Origin: Fluviispira multicolorata
GTDB lineage: Bacteria; Bdellovibrionota_B; Oligoflexia; Silvanigrellales; Silvanigrellaceae
Length of the DNA stretch: 64,000 nt
NCBI RefSeq assembly: GCF_009208585.1
Contig: NZ_WFLN01000005.1
Span: forward strand, 607,309 to 671,308
Reading direction: 5' to 3'
This document shows positions 37,911-48,943 of this stretch, in pieces. The notes beneath the pieces were generated by a model. It made no database searches and had not been told where the DNA came from. It saw nothing but the letters and a program-made list of their open reading frames with translations. A program made the translations under genes and the position numbers. The number at the start of each line of letters is the position of its first letter. Position 1 is the first letter of the stretch.

Positions 37911-39410
37911 ATGCATACAGAAATTAAAAGTAATATATTTACAGAAGTGGCATGGATTCCCGTAATAGATTTATCTGGGAATAAAAAAACCGTTCATTTG
38001 AGAGATTTTTTAATAAATTGTGAAAATTATGTAGACTATAATTTAGACAGCATTCCTAATAGAATTTCTCTTCAGCATTTTATGAATTTCACTGCAATCT
38101 CCTATGCACGGAAATTTAAAAAAATTGATGACGATCCCAAAGTATTTTTTAAAAACTTAGTGCCTTATTTAGATCAATACGAAAAACATTTTCAATTGGC
38201 AGGTCCCGATCATTTTTTCTTACAACAGCCAGATCATAAAAAACTCGGTGAAAAAGATTTTAATTCTATTGCGACTCTTTTACTTGAAATGGAAAGTGGA
38301 AACAATGGCAGTCATTTTACCAAAAATAGTGATTTATATCCAAAAAATTTAAATGTGAGCGAAGTTCTTTTTGCCTTACTGCAAGGTCATTTATTTGGTT
38401 TTGGTGGTTTGGGTGGCGGTCTGAAAGGCGAAAAGAACAATTATGTTGACTCAATTGCCACAAGACCTCTGTCTGTTTTTTTTGTTATGTCTAACTTACA
38501 AAAAACAATTTATAGCAATGCGGCTTATTATTTTGAATGTACCGAAAGCTATAGAAGCAATATGGAAGGAGAAGAAAATAAATTTTCTATTCCACCTATT
38601 TGGGAGTGTTCTGATCACGGTCTTTCGCAGATAGAAAAATATAAAAACTTTTTAGACTCACACTCAACCTGTGAAAAATTTGGTTTTGAACGTATTTTTC
38701 AACTCGAATGGGATTATTCGGGAGCACAGCCCACAGTTATGCGTATTAAGCGTGCTCAAGGAATTTTCAAAAGTGAAAACATAGACACACTTTATCCATT
38801 TTTAATTTATGCAGAAAATAAAAAGAAACAAGAAATTTATAATTTAAAGGCAGATCAAAATAAAGCAGTTTGGCGTGATCTACACAATATTTTGCATTGG
38901 TTCACTTTAAATAAATCTTCGCCTGATTGTATTGAAGAAAAAATAAAACTAGAAGTTCTGGGAATTTATTCTGATCAAGCTAAGGCCTTTGGCAGTATGC
39001 GTTCGCATTTTGAGTTTTCAAAAAAACTACTTGAAACAGAAAAGAAGCAAGACTTAGAAAGCTATATTGAAAAAATACATAATATTGAATTTGGCCTTAA
39101 ATCGTCATTCAAAGAAGCATTTTCCGAAGTGTTTTCAAAAGATGATTTTTTTAATTTATTAAATCACTCTGAAGCTCTTAACGTTTACTGGAATAGAATG
39201 GGCTCTTATTTTTTACATAATCTAATTTTTAAAATTTCTGAAAATTATAATGAAGAATATTTAAAAAAAGAGTTTAATAGCGAAGTTTATAAAGCGTGTG
39301 ATAAAGCAAAGGAAAAATTTATTCAATCAATAAGCGATGGAGTTTTAAAGTATAAATTATTAGGTTTACTATATAAGGGTCATAAAAATGAGCATAAAAT
39401 CACACAGTAA
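37911..39410 (+). CDS. cas8e: Cascade large subunit Cse1/Cas8e
   Basis: 499 residues, normal length for CasA. Family features: VAWIPVIDLSGNKKTVHLRDFL near the N-terminus, the Phe/Leu-rich LFALLQGHLFGFGGLGGGLKGEKNNYVDSIATRPLSVFFVM segment (L1-loop region implicated in PAM reading), and a helical C-terminal bundle. It recognises the PAM, opens the target duplex and docks Cas3. The end overlaps cse2 by 23 bp, indicating translational coupling. Confidence 0.92.
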   Translation: MHTEIKSNIFTEVAWIPVIDLSGNKKTVHLRDFLINCENYVDYNLDSIPNRISLQHFMNFTAISYARKFKKIDDDPKVFFKNLVPYLDQYEKHFQLAGPDHFFLQQPDHKKLGEKDFNSIATLLLEMESGNNGSHFTKNSDLYPKNLNVSEVLFALLQGHLFGFGGLGGGLKGEKNNYVDSIATRPLSVFFVMSNLQKTIYSNAAYYFECTESYRSNMEGEENKFSIPPIWECSDHGLSQIEKYKNFLDSHSTCEKFGFERIFQLEWDYSGAQPTVMRIKRAQGIFKSENIDTLYPFLIYAENKKKQEIYNLKADQNKAVWRDLHNILHWFTLNKSSPDCIEEKIKLEVLGIYSDQAKAFGSMRSHFEFSKKLLETEKKQDLESYIEKIHNIEFGLKSSFKEAFSEVFSKDDFFNLLNHSEALNVYWNRMGSYFLHNLIFKISENYNEEYLKKEFNSEVYKACDKAKEKFIQSISDGVLKYKLLGLLYKGHKNEHKITQ

Positions 39411-40026
39411 TTCAGATGAGTTATCAAATTATTTTTATGGAATTTCAAAAGCAATTGATGATTTACTCATAGAAAGAGAAGAAGATAGATCAGCACTTTC
39501 AAAAGAACTTATTGCAAAAATAAAATCGGCTCGTAATCGTGTAGATCGTTTCCATTTAATTTATTTTGCGCTGGTTCGCAAAAATATTGCACTCGATTTA
39601 AATCAAAAAAATATTCAATTCAATGAAAATATTTTGCAAGATACCTTAATGATTTTATGTCCTATTCAAGCTTCACTTGGTTATTCAAAAGCCGAAAAAA
39701 AAGAAAATTTTCCCGTAGCCCTTGGAAAAATGCTCGAAACCCCAAATAGTGAAAATTATAATTCAATTGAAAGGAGGTTTCTTAATTTACTTCACACACC
39801 TCGAGAACATTTATCTATTGGATTGCATTCTCTCATTTCGATTATGAATAGTAATTTTGATATGTATAAAATAAATTGGTGCGAATTATATTTAGATATT
39901 TATTATTGGGATAAAAATAAATATGAGTATAAAAATAAATATGAGAGAATCCAATACAAATGGGCTGTCGAGTTTTATAATAGTTTAAATTTACCATCTA
40001 AAAATGATAAGAAAAAAAAGGAGTAA
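39388..40026 (+). CDS. cse2: Cascade small subunit Cse2/Cas11
   Basis: 212 residues, all-helical and basic. The conserved stretch is RNRVDRFHLIYFALVR and RRFLNLLHTPREHLSIGLHSLISIMNS, matching CasB. Two copies per Cascade hold the non-target strand and contact the backbone. It lies between cas8e (23-bp overlap) and cas7e (3-bp gap), in the canonical I-E order. Confidence 0.9.
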   Translation: MSIKSHSNSDELSNYFYGISKAIDDLLIEREEDRSALSKELIAKIKSARNRVDRFHLIYFALVRKNIALDLNQKNIQFNENILQDTLMILCPIQASLGYSKAEKKENFPVALGKMLETPNSENYNSIERRFLNLLHTPREHLSIGLHSLISIMNSNFDMYKINWCELYLDIYYWDKNKYEYKNKYERIQYKWAVEFYNSLNLPSKNDKKKKE

Positions 40027-40029
40027 ATA

Positions 40030-41214
40030 ATGTTTTTTGAAATTTCTGTTTTGCAATCTTTTAGCACAGTCAATTTGAATCGTGATGATAATAATATGTT
40101 AAAAACAATTAATTTTGGCGGATACAATAGGCAACGTGTTTCTTCCCAATGTTGGAAAAGAGCTATTCGCAATCATCAAGATTTTTATAATGAATTTAAA
40201 GAAGATTTTGGCATAAGAACTCGAATTATTTTAAGTGAAATTTGTAAAATAACTGAAGTCTCTCTAGAAAATGAAAAGATTTCAAAAAATATTGTTGAAT
40301 TTCTTGAAAAAATTGGTTTTGGAAAATCAGAAGCGGTAAAGAAAAAATCAAAAGCAAAAGAAAATCAGACTTTTGAACTTCTCGAAGAAAATACTTCACA
40401 GGAGTCGCATCGATTGATGACCCTCTTTTTTACCAGTCGCACTGAAATTGCAATGGCTGCAAATATTTTAAAAAAACATGATTTTGATGCTGGGAAGGCT
40501 GCAACTGAGTTCATTAAAGAGCGTAAAACATCAACTTTAGCGCCTGACATTGCTTTATTTGGAAGAATGGCTGCTTCCGATGCTAAATTAAGTGTTGACT
40601 CGGCAGTTCAATTTGCCCACGCTATTTCTGTCAATGAAATTTTAATTGAAGATGATTTCTTTACAGGTTTAGATGATTTAATAAAGTCTGATGATAAAAA
40701 TGACTCTGGTGCAGCAATGCTTGGTAATATTCAGTTTGCCAGCCCTTGTTTTTACAGGTATGCCTGTGTTTCATACGAAACATTATTAAAAAATTTAGGG
40801 GGTGATAAAGAACTGGCTCTCAAAACAATGAATGCATTTTTTAAATCATTTGTGCATGCCGTACCGAGTGGAAAAGCAACATCAACAGCTCCTCATTCTG
40901 TTCCTGATTTTATTTTATTGAGCGCAACCCACAGACAACCTTTTTCGTTAGTGAATTCATTTCTTAAGCCTGTGAGAAAAGATACAAATCCTAAGTTGTC
41001 CTTAATGGAAAACTCTAGTATTTATTTAATTGATTATTTGCGAAGAAATAATAAATTATATAACTGGAGCGATGAAAGAAAATCAATATGTTTTCATTCA
41101 TTAGATGAAGAAATGGAGATTAAAGATAAGTTGAAAGATATGAATATTAATGTAACTACAAATAATTTTGCAAAAAATTGTGAATTTTTTATTAAAGAAA
41201 CGGCTTGGAGTTAA
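40030..41214 (+). CDS. cas7e: Cascade backbone subunit Cas7e (Cse4/CasC)
   Basis: 394 residues. Opening EISVLQSFSTVNLNRDDNNMLKTINFGGYNRQRVSSQCWKRAIR is characteristic of CasC, as are the TSRTEIAMAA, DIALFGRMAASDAKLSVDSAVQFAHAISVNE and VPSGKATSTAPHSVPDFILLSATHRQP motifs. Six copies assemble along the crRNA spacer as the Cascade backbone. AAAGGAG lies ahead of the ATG; the next cas gene starts 3 bp after the stop. Confidence 0.95.
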   Translation: MFFEISVLQSFSTVNLNRDDNNMLKTINFGGYNRQRVSSQCWKRAIRNHQDFYNEFKEDFGIRTRIILSEICKITEVSLENEKISKNIVEFLEKIGFGKSEAVKKKSKAKENQTFELLEENTSQESHRLMTLFFTSRTEIAMAANILKKHDFDAGKAATEFIKERKTSTLAPDIALFGRMAASDAKLSVDSAVQFAHAISVNEILIEDDFFTGLDDLIKSDDKNDSGAAMLGNIQFASPCFYRYACVSYETLLKNLGGDKELALKTMNAFFKSFVHAVPSGKATSTAPHSVPDFILLSATHRQPFSLVNSFLKPVRKDTNPKLSLMENSSIYLIDYLRRNNKLYNWSDERKSICFHSLDEEMEIKDKLKDMNINVTTNNFAKNCEFFIKETAWS

Positions 41215-41217
41215 AAA

Positions 41218-41925
41218 ATGAGTTTATGGAGCTTATGTATTAATTTGCAAGGCCCTATGCAATCATGGGGTATTGATTCAAAGCTTTCTTTGCGTAGCAC
41301 ATCTACCATGCCAAGTCGCTCTGGTATCATTGGTCTTTTAGCAAGCTCAATGGGTATTGAAAGAGAGGATGAAGAATCTCTTGCACAATTAAATAAATTA
41401 CGCATTAATACTATTTCCTTAAAGAATATAGATTATGTTGAAAAAGATTATCAGACTATTGAAGGTGTTCTTGATGTAAGTGGAAAAATTAAAACAGATA
41501 TGGATTTATCGACTCGATATTATATTACAAATTCCTTTTATATAGCAGTTATAGAAGGTGAAAAAGATGCTTTAGAAAAAATTATGCATGCTTTGAAATA
41601 TCCTAAATGGCTTGTTTTTTTAGGAAGAAAATCTTGTCCATCTGCAAGTCCATTTTTAATCGGAGAGTCCTTAAAGGAAGGATCATTCGAAGAACTTTTT
41701 TCTGAAAAAGGGACATATCGATGCTTTAAAGAATTGTCTTCGCAGATGCAAGTAAATAATTATATTGTGCGCTCTGATTTTGATTTTCCAATTTCATTTA
41801 ATACGCGGAAATTTGAAAAGAGAACTTACGTAGAAGATTGGGTTGATATTTCTAAAATTAAAGATGCGATTAATCCTATTTTTGAATATTATAAGGATGT
41901 GTCAAAATATGATAAATTTTATTAA
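41218..41925 (+). CDS. cas5e: Cascade subunit Cas5e (CasD)
   Basis: 235 residues of the Cas5 RAMP family. LCINLQGPMQSWGIDSKLSLRSTSTMPSRSGIIGLLASSMGI at the N-terminus and KWLVFLGRKSCPSASPFLIGESL in the middle are the I-E specific signatures. It caps the 5' handle of the crRNA, here predicted to be AUGAUCCG. Its 3' end overlaps the start of cas6e by 17 bp. Confidence 0.93.
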   Translation: MSLWSLCINLQGPMQSWGIDSKLSLRSTSTMPSRSGIIGLLASSMGIEREDEESLAQLNKLRINTISLKNIDYVEKDYQTIEGVLDVSGKIKTDMDLSTRYYITNSFYIAVIEGEKDALEKIMHALKYPKWLVFLGRKSCPSASPFLIGESLKEGSFEELFSEKGTYRCFKELSSQMQVNNYIVRSDFDFPISFNTRKFEKRTYVEDWVDISKIKDAINPIFEYYKDVSKYDKFY

Positions 41926-42592
41926 TATTAAATTTGAACAATCTATTCCAAATTTTCACTTTTTGGGTGATGCAAATTTGCCTTATAAAATTCATCAATT
42001 GGTTGAATGTGCTCAAAAAGATGAAAACTCTCATGCAAGAATATTATGGAGAATGGATTCTTTAAATAGAAGTATTCCCAATATTTTAGTTCAAGTAAAT
42101 AGTGAGATAAATAAAGAAAGATTGTTAAGTAAAATAAAAAATTTAAATCTCACTGCAAATATAGAATATAAAATGCTTGAGCCTAATTTTGAGAATGGGC
42201 AAACATTTATGTTTAAACTTCGTGCCAATCCAACTAAAGCTATGCCTGTTTTAGGCAGTAAAACAAGTAAGAGAATACCCTTAGGTGTAGTAAAAGATAA
42301 AAGTATACCTTGTGAAGAAAAAAATAAAATCATTTATACAGAACTGAAAAAATGGCTTGATTCAAAAGCAAAAAATCATGGTTTTTCTATTATAAATTGT
42401 GATTTCTTTAAAGAGGACTGCCATGAATTGGAGAGCATCTTACAAGGAAAATTTTCTTCATATTTTAATTCAGTGTTATTTATGGGGACATTGAAAGTAA
42501 CAGATGCCGTTTTATTTAAGCATGCGATTCAAAATGGAATTGGTTCAGCCAAGAGTTTTGGTTTTGGCATGCTTTCTATAAAAAGAATTTAA
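41909..42592 (+). CDS. cas6e: crRNA endoribonuclease Cas6e (CasE)
   Basis: 227 residues from the ATG at 41909; the frame is open further upstream into cas5e, but this ATG gives the usual Cas6e N-terminus and has AAGGATG ahead. The glycine-rich RAMP C-terminus IQNGIGSAKSFGFGMLSIKRI is diagnostic. MFKLRANPTKAM matches the RNA-binding strand. It cleaves pre-crRNA at the base of the 7-bp repeat hairpin and remains bound to it. The loop in this array is two bases, CC or GG, and the enzyme must accept both. Confidence 0.92.
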   Translation: MINFINIKFEQSIPNFHFLGDANLPYKIHQLVECAQKDENSHARILWRMDSLNRSIPNILVQVNSEINKERLLSKIKNLNLTANIEYKMLEPNFENGQTFMFKLRANPTKAMPVLGSKTSKRIPLGVVKDKSIPCEEKNKIIYTELKKWLDSKAKNHGFSIINCDFFKEDCHELESILQGKFSSYFNSVLFMGTLKVTDAVLFKHAIQNGIGSAKSFGFGMLSIKRI

Positions 42593-42593
42593 A

Positions 42594-43520
42594 ATGAAAG
42601 ATTTAAGAATTCTACCAAAAATTCGTGATAGCTTTAGTTACTTGTACATTGAGCAGGGCATAATTGAGCAAGATGATAAGAGTATTGCTGTTTTTGACAA
42701 CACCGGAAAAGTGCAAATTCCTGTGGCTTCTCTTACTTTATTAATGCTTGGTCCGGGTACTAAAATTACGCACGCTGCTATTAAAACAACTTGTGATGCA
42801 GGATGTTTAATTGCATGGACGGGTGAAGAAAGCGTTCGCTTTTATGCTGTTGGAAAAGGCGAAACAAATTCTTCCGAAAGTATAATTAAACAAGCTCTTT
42901 TATTTGCTGATAATAAGTCACGTGTCGAAATTGCTAAGAAAATGTATAATAAAAGATTTTCTGATATTTTGCCCGATGACATTACTATCGAGCAATTAAG
43001 AGGAAAAGAAGGAGTCCGTGTTCGAGCAATTTATAAATTAAATTCTGAAAAATACAATGTCCCTTGGCATGGTCGAAAATACGATCGAAAAAACTGGGAA
43101 AAAGGAAGTGATGTAGACAGGGCTGTGAGCGTGGCAAACTCTTGTTTATATGGAGTTTGTCATTCAGCTATAGTTGCACTTGGATATTCACCTGCTTTGG
43201 GTTTTATTCATACGGGAAAACAGCTTGCATTTGTTTATGACATTGCGGACTTTTACAAAGCAGAACTTACTATTCCCATTGCATTTGAAATGATTTCTAA
43301 AAAAACAAAAGATTATGAAAGAAATATACGACTTCATTTACGAGATGAATTTAAAAATCAGCGCATTCTCAGTCGAATTGTTGAAGATATTCAAGAACTC
43401 ATGGATCATGATAGCTCACAGCATTCACCATTCGATTCCGATCCTGCAAAACCTGGTTTTTTATTAGGCGAAGAATCAATTTCTCAGGGTGGCAAAAATC
43501 ATGGTGGTGATCATTCTTGA
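42594..43520 (+). CDS. cas1e: CRISPR integrase Cas1e
   Basis: 308 residues. Family features: ILPKIRDSFSYLYIEQGIIEQDDKSIAVFD, VPVASLTLLMLGPGTKITHAAIKTTCDAGCLIAWTGE, the active-site region with VNSCLYGVCHSAIVALGYSPALGFIHTGKQLAFVYDIADFYKAEL (His and Asp metal ligands; Glu in an upstream helix). With Cas2 it integrates protospacers at the leader end. The end overlaps cas2e. No sign of truncation, so adaptation should be possible. Confidence 0.95.
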   Translation: MKDLRILPKIRDSFSYLYIEQGIIEQDDKSIAVFDNTGKVQIPVASLTLLMLGPGTKITHAAIKTTCDAGCLIAWTGEESVRFYAVGKGETNSSESIIKQALLFADNKSRVEIAKKMYNKRFSDILPDDITIEQLRGKEGVRVRAIYKLNSEKYNVPWHGRKYDRKNWEKGSDVDRAVSVANSCLYGVCHSAIVALGYSPALGFIHTGKQLAFVYDIADFYKAELTIPIAFEMISKKTKDYERNIRLHLRDEFKNQRILSRIVEDIQELMDHDSSQHSPFDSDPAKPGFLLGEESISQGGKNHGGDHS

Positions 43521-43779
43521 GTGTGTTCCTGTAAGTTTACGAGGTGAATTGAGTAAGTGGTTGATTGAGCCTAAAGCTGGAGTTTTTGTTGGAAAAATAT
43601 CAGCTTTGGTAAGAGAAAATATCTGGAACAAATGCCAAGAAGAAGCTAAAGGAGGGAGTGGGGTATTGCTTTATTCAATGAATAACGAACAAGGCTATTC
43701 ACTCGTGTCCTTTGGCGATGCAAGAAGGCAAATTGTTGATTTTGAGGGACTTTCTTTAATTCGATTCAATGAAAAGTAG
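43501..43779 (+). CDS. cas2e: CRISPR adaptation protein Cas2e
   Basis: 92 residues, matching the I-E Cas2 pattern MVVIILECVPVSLRGELSKWLIEPKAGVFVGKISA ... IWNKC. I chose the ATG at 43501, preceded by AGGGTGG; a GTG at 43489 in frame would add MAKI. Overlap with cas1e is 20 bp. The protein is the structural core of the Cas1-Cas2 integration complex. The array leader begins right after the stop. Confidence 0.93.
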   Translation: MVVIILECVPVSLRGELSKWLIEPKAGVFVGKISALVRENIWNKCQEEAKGGSGVLLYSMNNEQGYSLVSFGDARRQIVDFEGLSLIRFNEK

Positions 43780-43875
43780 GTTATCTATGCTATTTGATAA
43801 AAGAATAGTCGTAAATTTATATTTTATAAGACATAAAATATAAAATATTTTGATAACTCTAATCTTATCATAATA
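43780..43875 (+). promoter_or_regulatory. CRISPR leader
   Basis: An AT-rich 96-bp stretch between cas2e and the first repeat. The opposite end of the array has the degenerate terminal repeat, so this is the leader end where new spacers enter and where pre-crRNA transcription should start. No single promoter pair is clear enough to place. Confidence 0.75.
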
Positions 43876-46800
43876 GTTTCCCTACGCCCGTAGGGATGAT
43901 CCGATATTTATATTAACTGCGACAGTATAGCTAGAAGTTTCCCTACGCCCGTAGGGATGATCCGATATTTTTATGCGAAATTTTACGCAAAAATCCAGTT
44001 TCCCTACGCCCGTAGGGATGATCCGCTGAATTAAGGCATAGTTTCTAATTCCAAGTTAGTTTCCCTACGCCCGTAGGGATGATCCAACAACAGGAAAACC
44101 AAAAGGCTTGTTACATACAAGTTTCCCTACGCCCGTAGGGATGATCCCATTTTATCCCCTTATATTTCCATTTTTTTGTTAGTTTCCCTACGCCCGTAGG
44201 GATGATCCGATTGCGAGGTTGATTTCATGGAAAATAAACGAAGTTTCCCTACGCCCGTAGGGATGATCCGGAAACACGAGTGGACGCACTGAACAATCTG
44301 AGAGTTTCCCTACGCCCGTAGGGATGATCCGGTTGCAAGAATAACTGAACATATAGCCATAATAGTTTCCCTACGCCCGTAGGGATGATCCGCGAGCTTT
44401 ATTTGCATTAATTTTGCGCATCTAAGTTTCCCTACGCCCGTAGGGATGATCCGATCTAAAAGCCAGTCGGGCGGAGGACGTCCTTAGTTTCCCTACGCCC
44501 GTAGGGATGATCCGAGTCAGCTGTTTTATGATTTCGTCCAAATCAAAGTTTCCCTACGCCCGTAGGGATGATCCGGCGATTTGGCTTGACGTAGATGAGA
44601 TGTTAGAAGTTTCCCTACGCCCGTAGGGATGATCCGATCTTTCTAAAAATAGAGATTTAACAGTTTTAAGTTTCCCTACGCCCGTAGGGATGATCCGTTT
44701 ATCAATTACTTTCTAAATATGAAAATTGTAGTTTCCCTACGCCCGTAGGGATGATCCGCGAAATGAAGGTATACAACTCAGCACAATGAAAGTTTCCCTA
44801 CGCCCGTAGGGATGATCCGGAAGTATATTTCCCAAATAATATTTTAACATTAGTTTCCCTACGCCCGTAGGGATGATCCGTTGTTAAAGAGTATATTTCT
44901 CATAAATAGTGTAGTTTCCCTACGCCCGTAGGGATGATCCGAAACTGCATACTGATACCCAATATCTCAGTTGAGTTTCCCTACGCCCGTAGGGATGATC
45001 CGTTTTATTAATTGATTTTGATCATCAATTAAACAGTTTCCCTACGCCCGTAGGGATGATCCGAAGTGCCAATTAATGCACCGATTGTTTCTTTTAGTTT
45101 CCCTACGCCCGTAGGGATGATCCGATTACTATATGATAAATAATGATATTGATTTTAGTTTCCCTACGCCCGTAGGGATGATCCGGTCATGACTCCCCAC
45201 GAACCCATATATGAAGGAGTTTCCCTACGCCCGTAGGGATGATCCGGTGATGAGTAATCCCGAGAAATATATTGGCAGAGTTTCCCTACGCCCGTAGGGA
45301 TGATCCGGATGTGTGGGAATCGACTTAGGATTCCACACAAGTTTCCCTACGCCCGTAGGGATGATCCGAGATCGCAGATATAAAACCATGAAATATCATT
45401 AGTTTCCCTACGCCCGTAGGGATGATCCGCTCCAGCGTGGTTTGTAGCATTGCTTGAGCTTAGTTTCCCTACGCCCGTAGGGATGATCCGATCCTTCTGT
45501 TTTAAAATTTGTCTCAAGATCCAGTTTCCCTACGCCCGTAGGGATGATCCGCATGTTTAAATCTGTCAAAGTTATTTTTCCTCAGTTTCCCTACGCCCGT
45601 AGGGATGATCCGGGGTTATTTCTCACATTTCATCGGGATATGAGAGTTTCCCTACGCCCGTAGGGATGATCCGCTGCCGAGTTTGAAGCGGATATTGTTT
45701 GGAATAGTTTCCCTACGCCCGTAGGGATGATCCGATGGTATAATTGAGGAAACAAATGGAGGTTATAAGTTTCCCTACGCCCGTAGGGATGATCCGTCTG
45801 GGGATTGATTGCGAAAGCAAAATGCGGCAGTTTCCCTACGCCCGTAGGGATGATCCGTTTTATTCAAAATATTCGAGATTTAAACTCGCAGTTTCCCTAC
45901 GCCCGTAGGGATGATCCGTTAGGAAAGTCTGACGTAGTCAATGCACGTGTAGTTTCCCTACGCCCGTAGGGATGATCCGAGTTGAAAATCACAAAATCCG
46001 AAAAAAAAGAAAGTTTCCCTACGCCCGTAGGGATGATCCTTTGATGGTGTTGCAACAAATTTAATTGGTGAAAGTTTCCCTACGCCCGTAGGGATGATCC
46101 GCCCTTTCGGGTGCAATTACAAGCATGGGGACAAGTTTCCCTACGGGCGTAGGGATGATCCGTATTGAATCTTGTTCATAACCAGACAAATAAAAGTTTC
46201 CCTACGGGCGTAGGGATGATCCGTTGTCCTCTTCCTATATCTCCAAAAAAGACACAGTTTCCCTACGGGCGTAGGGATGATCCGAAATTTCTGATAATAA
46301 AAATTCATTTTTTTCAAGTTTCCCTACGGGCGTAGGGATGATCCGTTTTTTTGTTGCGCTACTTTTGTAGATGAGGAGTTTCCCTACGGGCGTAGGGATG
46401 ATCCGGTTGGACCTGAATAAAATGGAGAAACTATCATAGTTTCCCTACGGGCGTAGGGATGATCCGTAATTGAAAATAATTTTTAATACTGAAAATAAAG
46501 TTTCCCTACGGGCGTAGGGATGATCCGAAAATTTAGAATTATACTTGAGTAGTATTCAGAGTTTCCCTACGGGCGTAGGGATGATCCTCTATCCATATCT
46601 TTAAAAGTAAATCCACCAAGAGTTTCCCTACGGGCGTAGGGATGATCCGATTTAAGTGGAGCCGTGGTAGCTTTCCACTTAAGTTTCCCTACGGGCGTAG
46701 GGATGATCCGCTATGATAATTCTTGGGAAGTTTCACACACATAGTTTCCCTACGGGCGTAGGGATGATCCGCTTACTACCGCCCACATAAGGGGCGACCC

Positions 46801-48297
46801 TGAAAGTTTCCCTACGGGCGTAGGGATGATCCATGATTTAGAACCAGAAATCAAATTTAAATCGAAGTTTCCCTACGGGCGTAGGGATGATCCGTTTCGG
46901 CTTTATCAAAATATCCATTTACAGCAAGTTTCCATACGGGCGTAGGGATGATCCTCCCGTCTCCCCCTCTATTTGGTGCACGGTAAGAGTTTCCCTACGG
47001 GCGTAGGGATGATCCGCTTTTGCATCTGATACTTCAGCCAAGTACTTCAGTTTCCCTACGGGCGTAGGGATGATCCGTTCACCTGGGTTTTCTTTAAAGA
47101 AGAGCCTTCAGTTTCCCTACGCCCGTAGGGATGATCCTCTTTCGAGTCTTCGATTGCTTGGTACAGTGGGAGTTTCCCTACGGGCGTAGGGATGATCCGT
47201 ATCAAAACATGAATATATAAACTCAAATGAGAGTTTCCCTACGGGCGTAGGGATGATCCGAACTGAGTTCAAACACTTGACTGATGATAATAAGTTTCCC
47301 TACGGGCGTAGGGATGATCCGATGCGATTTAATATTTAAAAAAAGCAATGTTGAGTTTCCCTACGGGCGTAGGGATGATCCGTTATCTCATAAAAGACAG
47401 AGATACGATTAATAAGTTTCCCTACGGGCGTAGGGATGATCCGAAATGAATTAAAATGCAGTTCCTTCCTAAAAGAGTTTCCCTACGGGCGTAGGGATGA
47501 TCCGGTATTGCAAGTGCATTGTGGCCAGATAAAAATAGTTTCCCTACGGGCGTAGGGATGATCCGGAATACAAAATGACAACATTAGCGACAAAAAAAGT
47601 TTCCCTACGGGCGTAGGGATGATCCCTTTCCTGTCTCAATTTTAAATTGAATATTTTCAGTTTCCCTACGGGCGTAGGGATGATCCGCTAGATTGTAATT
47701 CCTTTTTAGAGTTAATAAAAGTTTCCCTACGGGCGTAGGGATGATCCGAGCTAAAATGGATACCTTCAATAATTTAAAAAAGTTTCCCTACGCCCGTAGG
47801 GATGATCCGCTTTGGAAATATTTAATATTAAAAGGATTAAAAGTTTCCCTACGCCCGTAGGGATGATCCGCTCAGATCGAGCATTGATCATATGCGTCGT
47901 GAAGTTTCCCTACGCCCGTAGGGATGATCCGGCAAAAAATTATTTTGAGACAAAATATTTAAAAGTTTCCCTACGCCCGTAGGGATGTTCCGTTTATTTC
48001 AGAACTTCCTTGTTTTTTGTATCAGTTTCCATACGCCCGTAGGGATGATCCGTTAAACCATGCCATTATTTACGAATTAAAAAAAAGTTTCCCTACGCCC
48101 GTAGGGATGATCCGGGATTCATCAGAACGAATACCAACAAAACACGAGTTTCCCTACGCCCGTAGGGATGATCCGTTATCATTGATCGAGCTCCTTATTG
48201 GTACAGCAGTTTCCCTACGCCCGTAGGGATGATCCGATTGACTATCACAAAGTACATAACTTTTTATCAGTTTCCCTACGCCCGTAGGGATGATCCG

Positions 48298-48515
48298 ATC
48301 TGAGTCAGTAATTAAAACTTTTCTAGCATAGTTTCCCTACGCCCGTAGGGATGATCCGAATTTCAATTAGAGATTTAATAGACGAAATATCAGTTTCCCT
48401 ACGCCCGTAGGGATGATCCGATCTGAGTCAGTAATTAAAACTTTTCTAGCATAATTTCCCTACGCCCGTAGGGATGATCCGAATTTCAATTAGAGATTTA
48501 ATAGACGAAATATCA
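48298..48515 (+). repeat. Tandem duplication of two spacers within the array
   Basis: Spacers at 48298-48330 and 48359-48392 recur identically at 48421-48453 and 48482-48515. The repeat between the second pair (48454) starts with A where G is usual, which distinguishes the copies. Confidence 0.95.
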
Positions 48516-48849
48516 GTTTCCCTACGCCCGTAGGGATGATCCGTTTTCTTGAGCAGTATTAAATATATTGAATAAAAGTTTCCCTACGCCCGTAGGGATG
48601 ATCCGCAAATGCCTTATTGTGGATCCAAGGGGTCAGTAGTTTCCCTACGCCCGTAGGGATGATCCGATTTAAATAATTTCATATTAAATCCTGACGTAAG
48701 TTTCCCTACGCCCGTAGGGATGATCCGTATAAGAAATAATAACGAAAAATAGGAATAAAAGTTTCCCTACGCCCGTAGGGATGATCCGGATATTTCAGGG
48801 TTTGAAAATACCAGGGAAAGAGTTTCCCTACGCCCGTAGGGATGATCCG

Positions 48850-48943
48850 TAATGAAAGAAAGAGTTCGTATTGGAAAAATTAGTTTCCCTACGCCCGTAG
48901 GGATGATCCGTAATGAAAGAAAGAGTTCGTATTGGAAAAATTA
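48850..48943 (+). repeat. Single-spacer tandem duplication
   Basis: The same 33-bp spacer (begins TAATGAAAGAAAG) occurs at 48850-48882 and 48911-48943. Confidence 0.95.
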
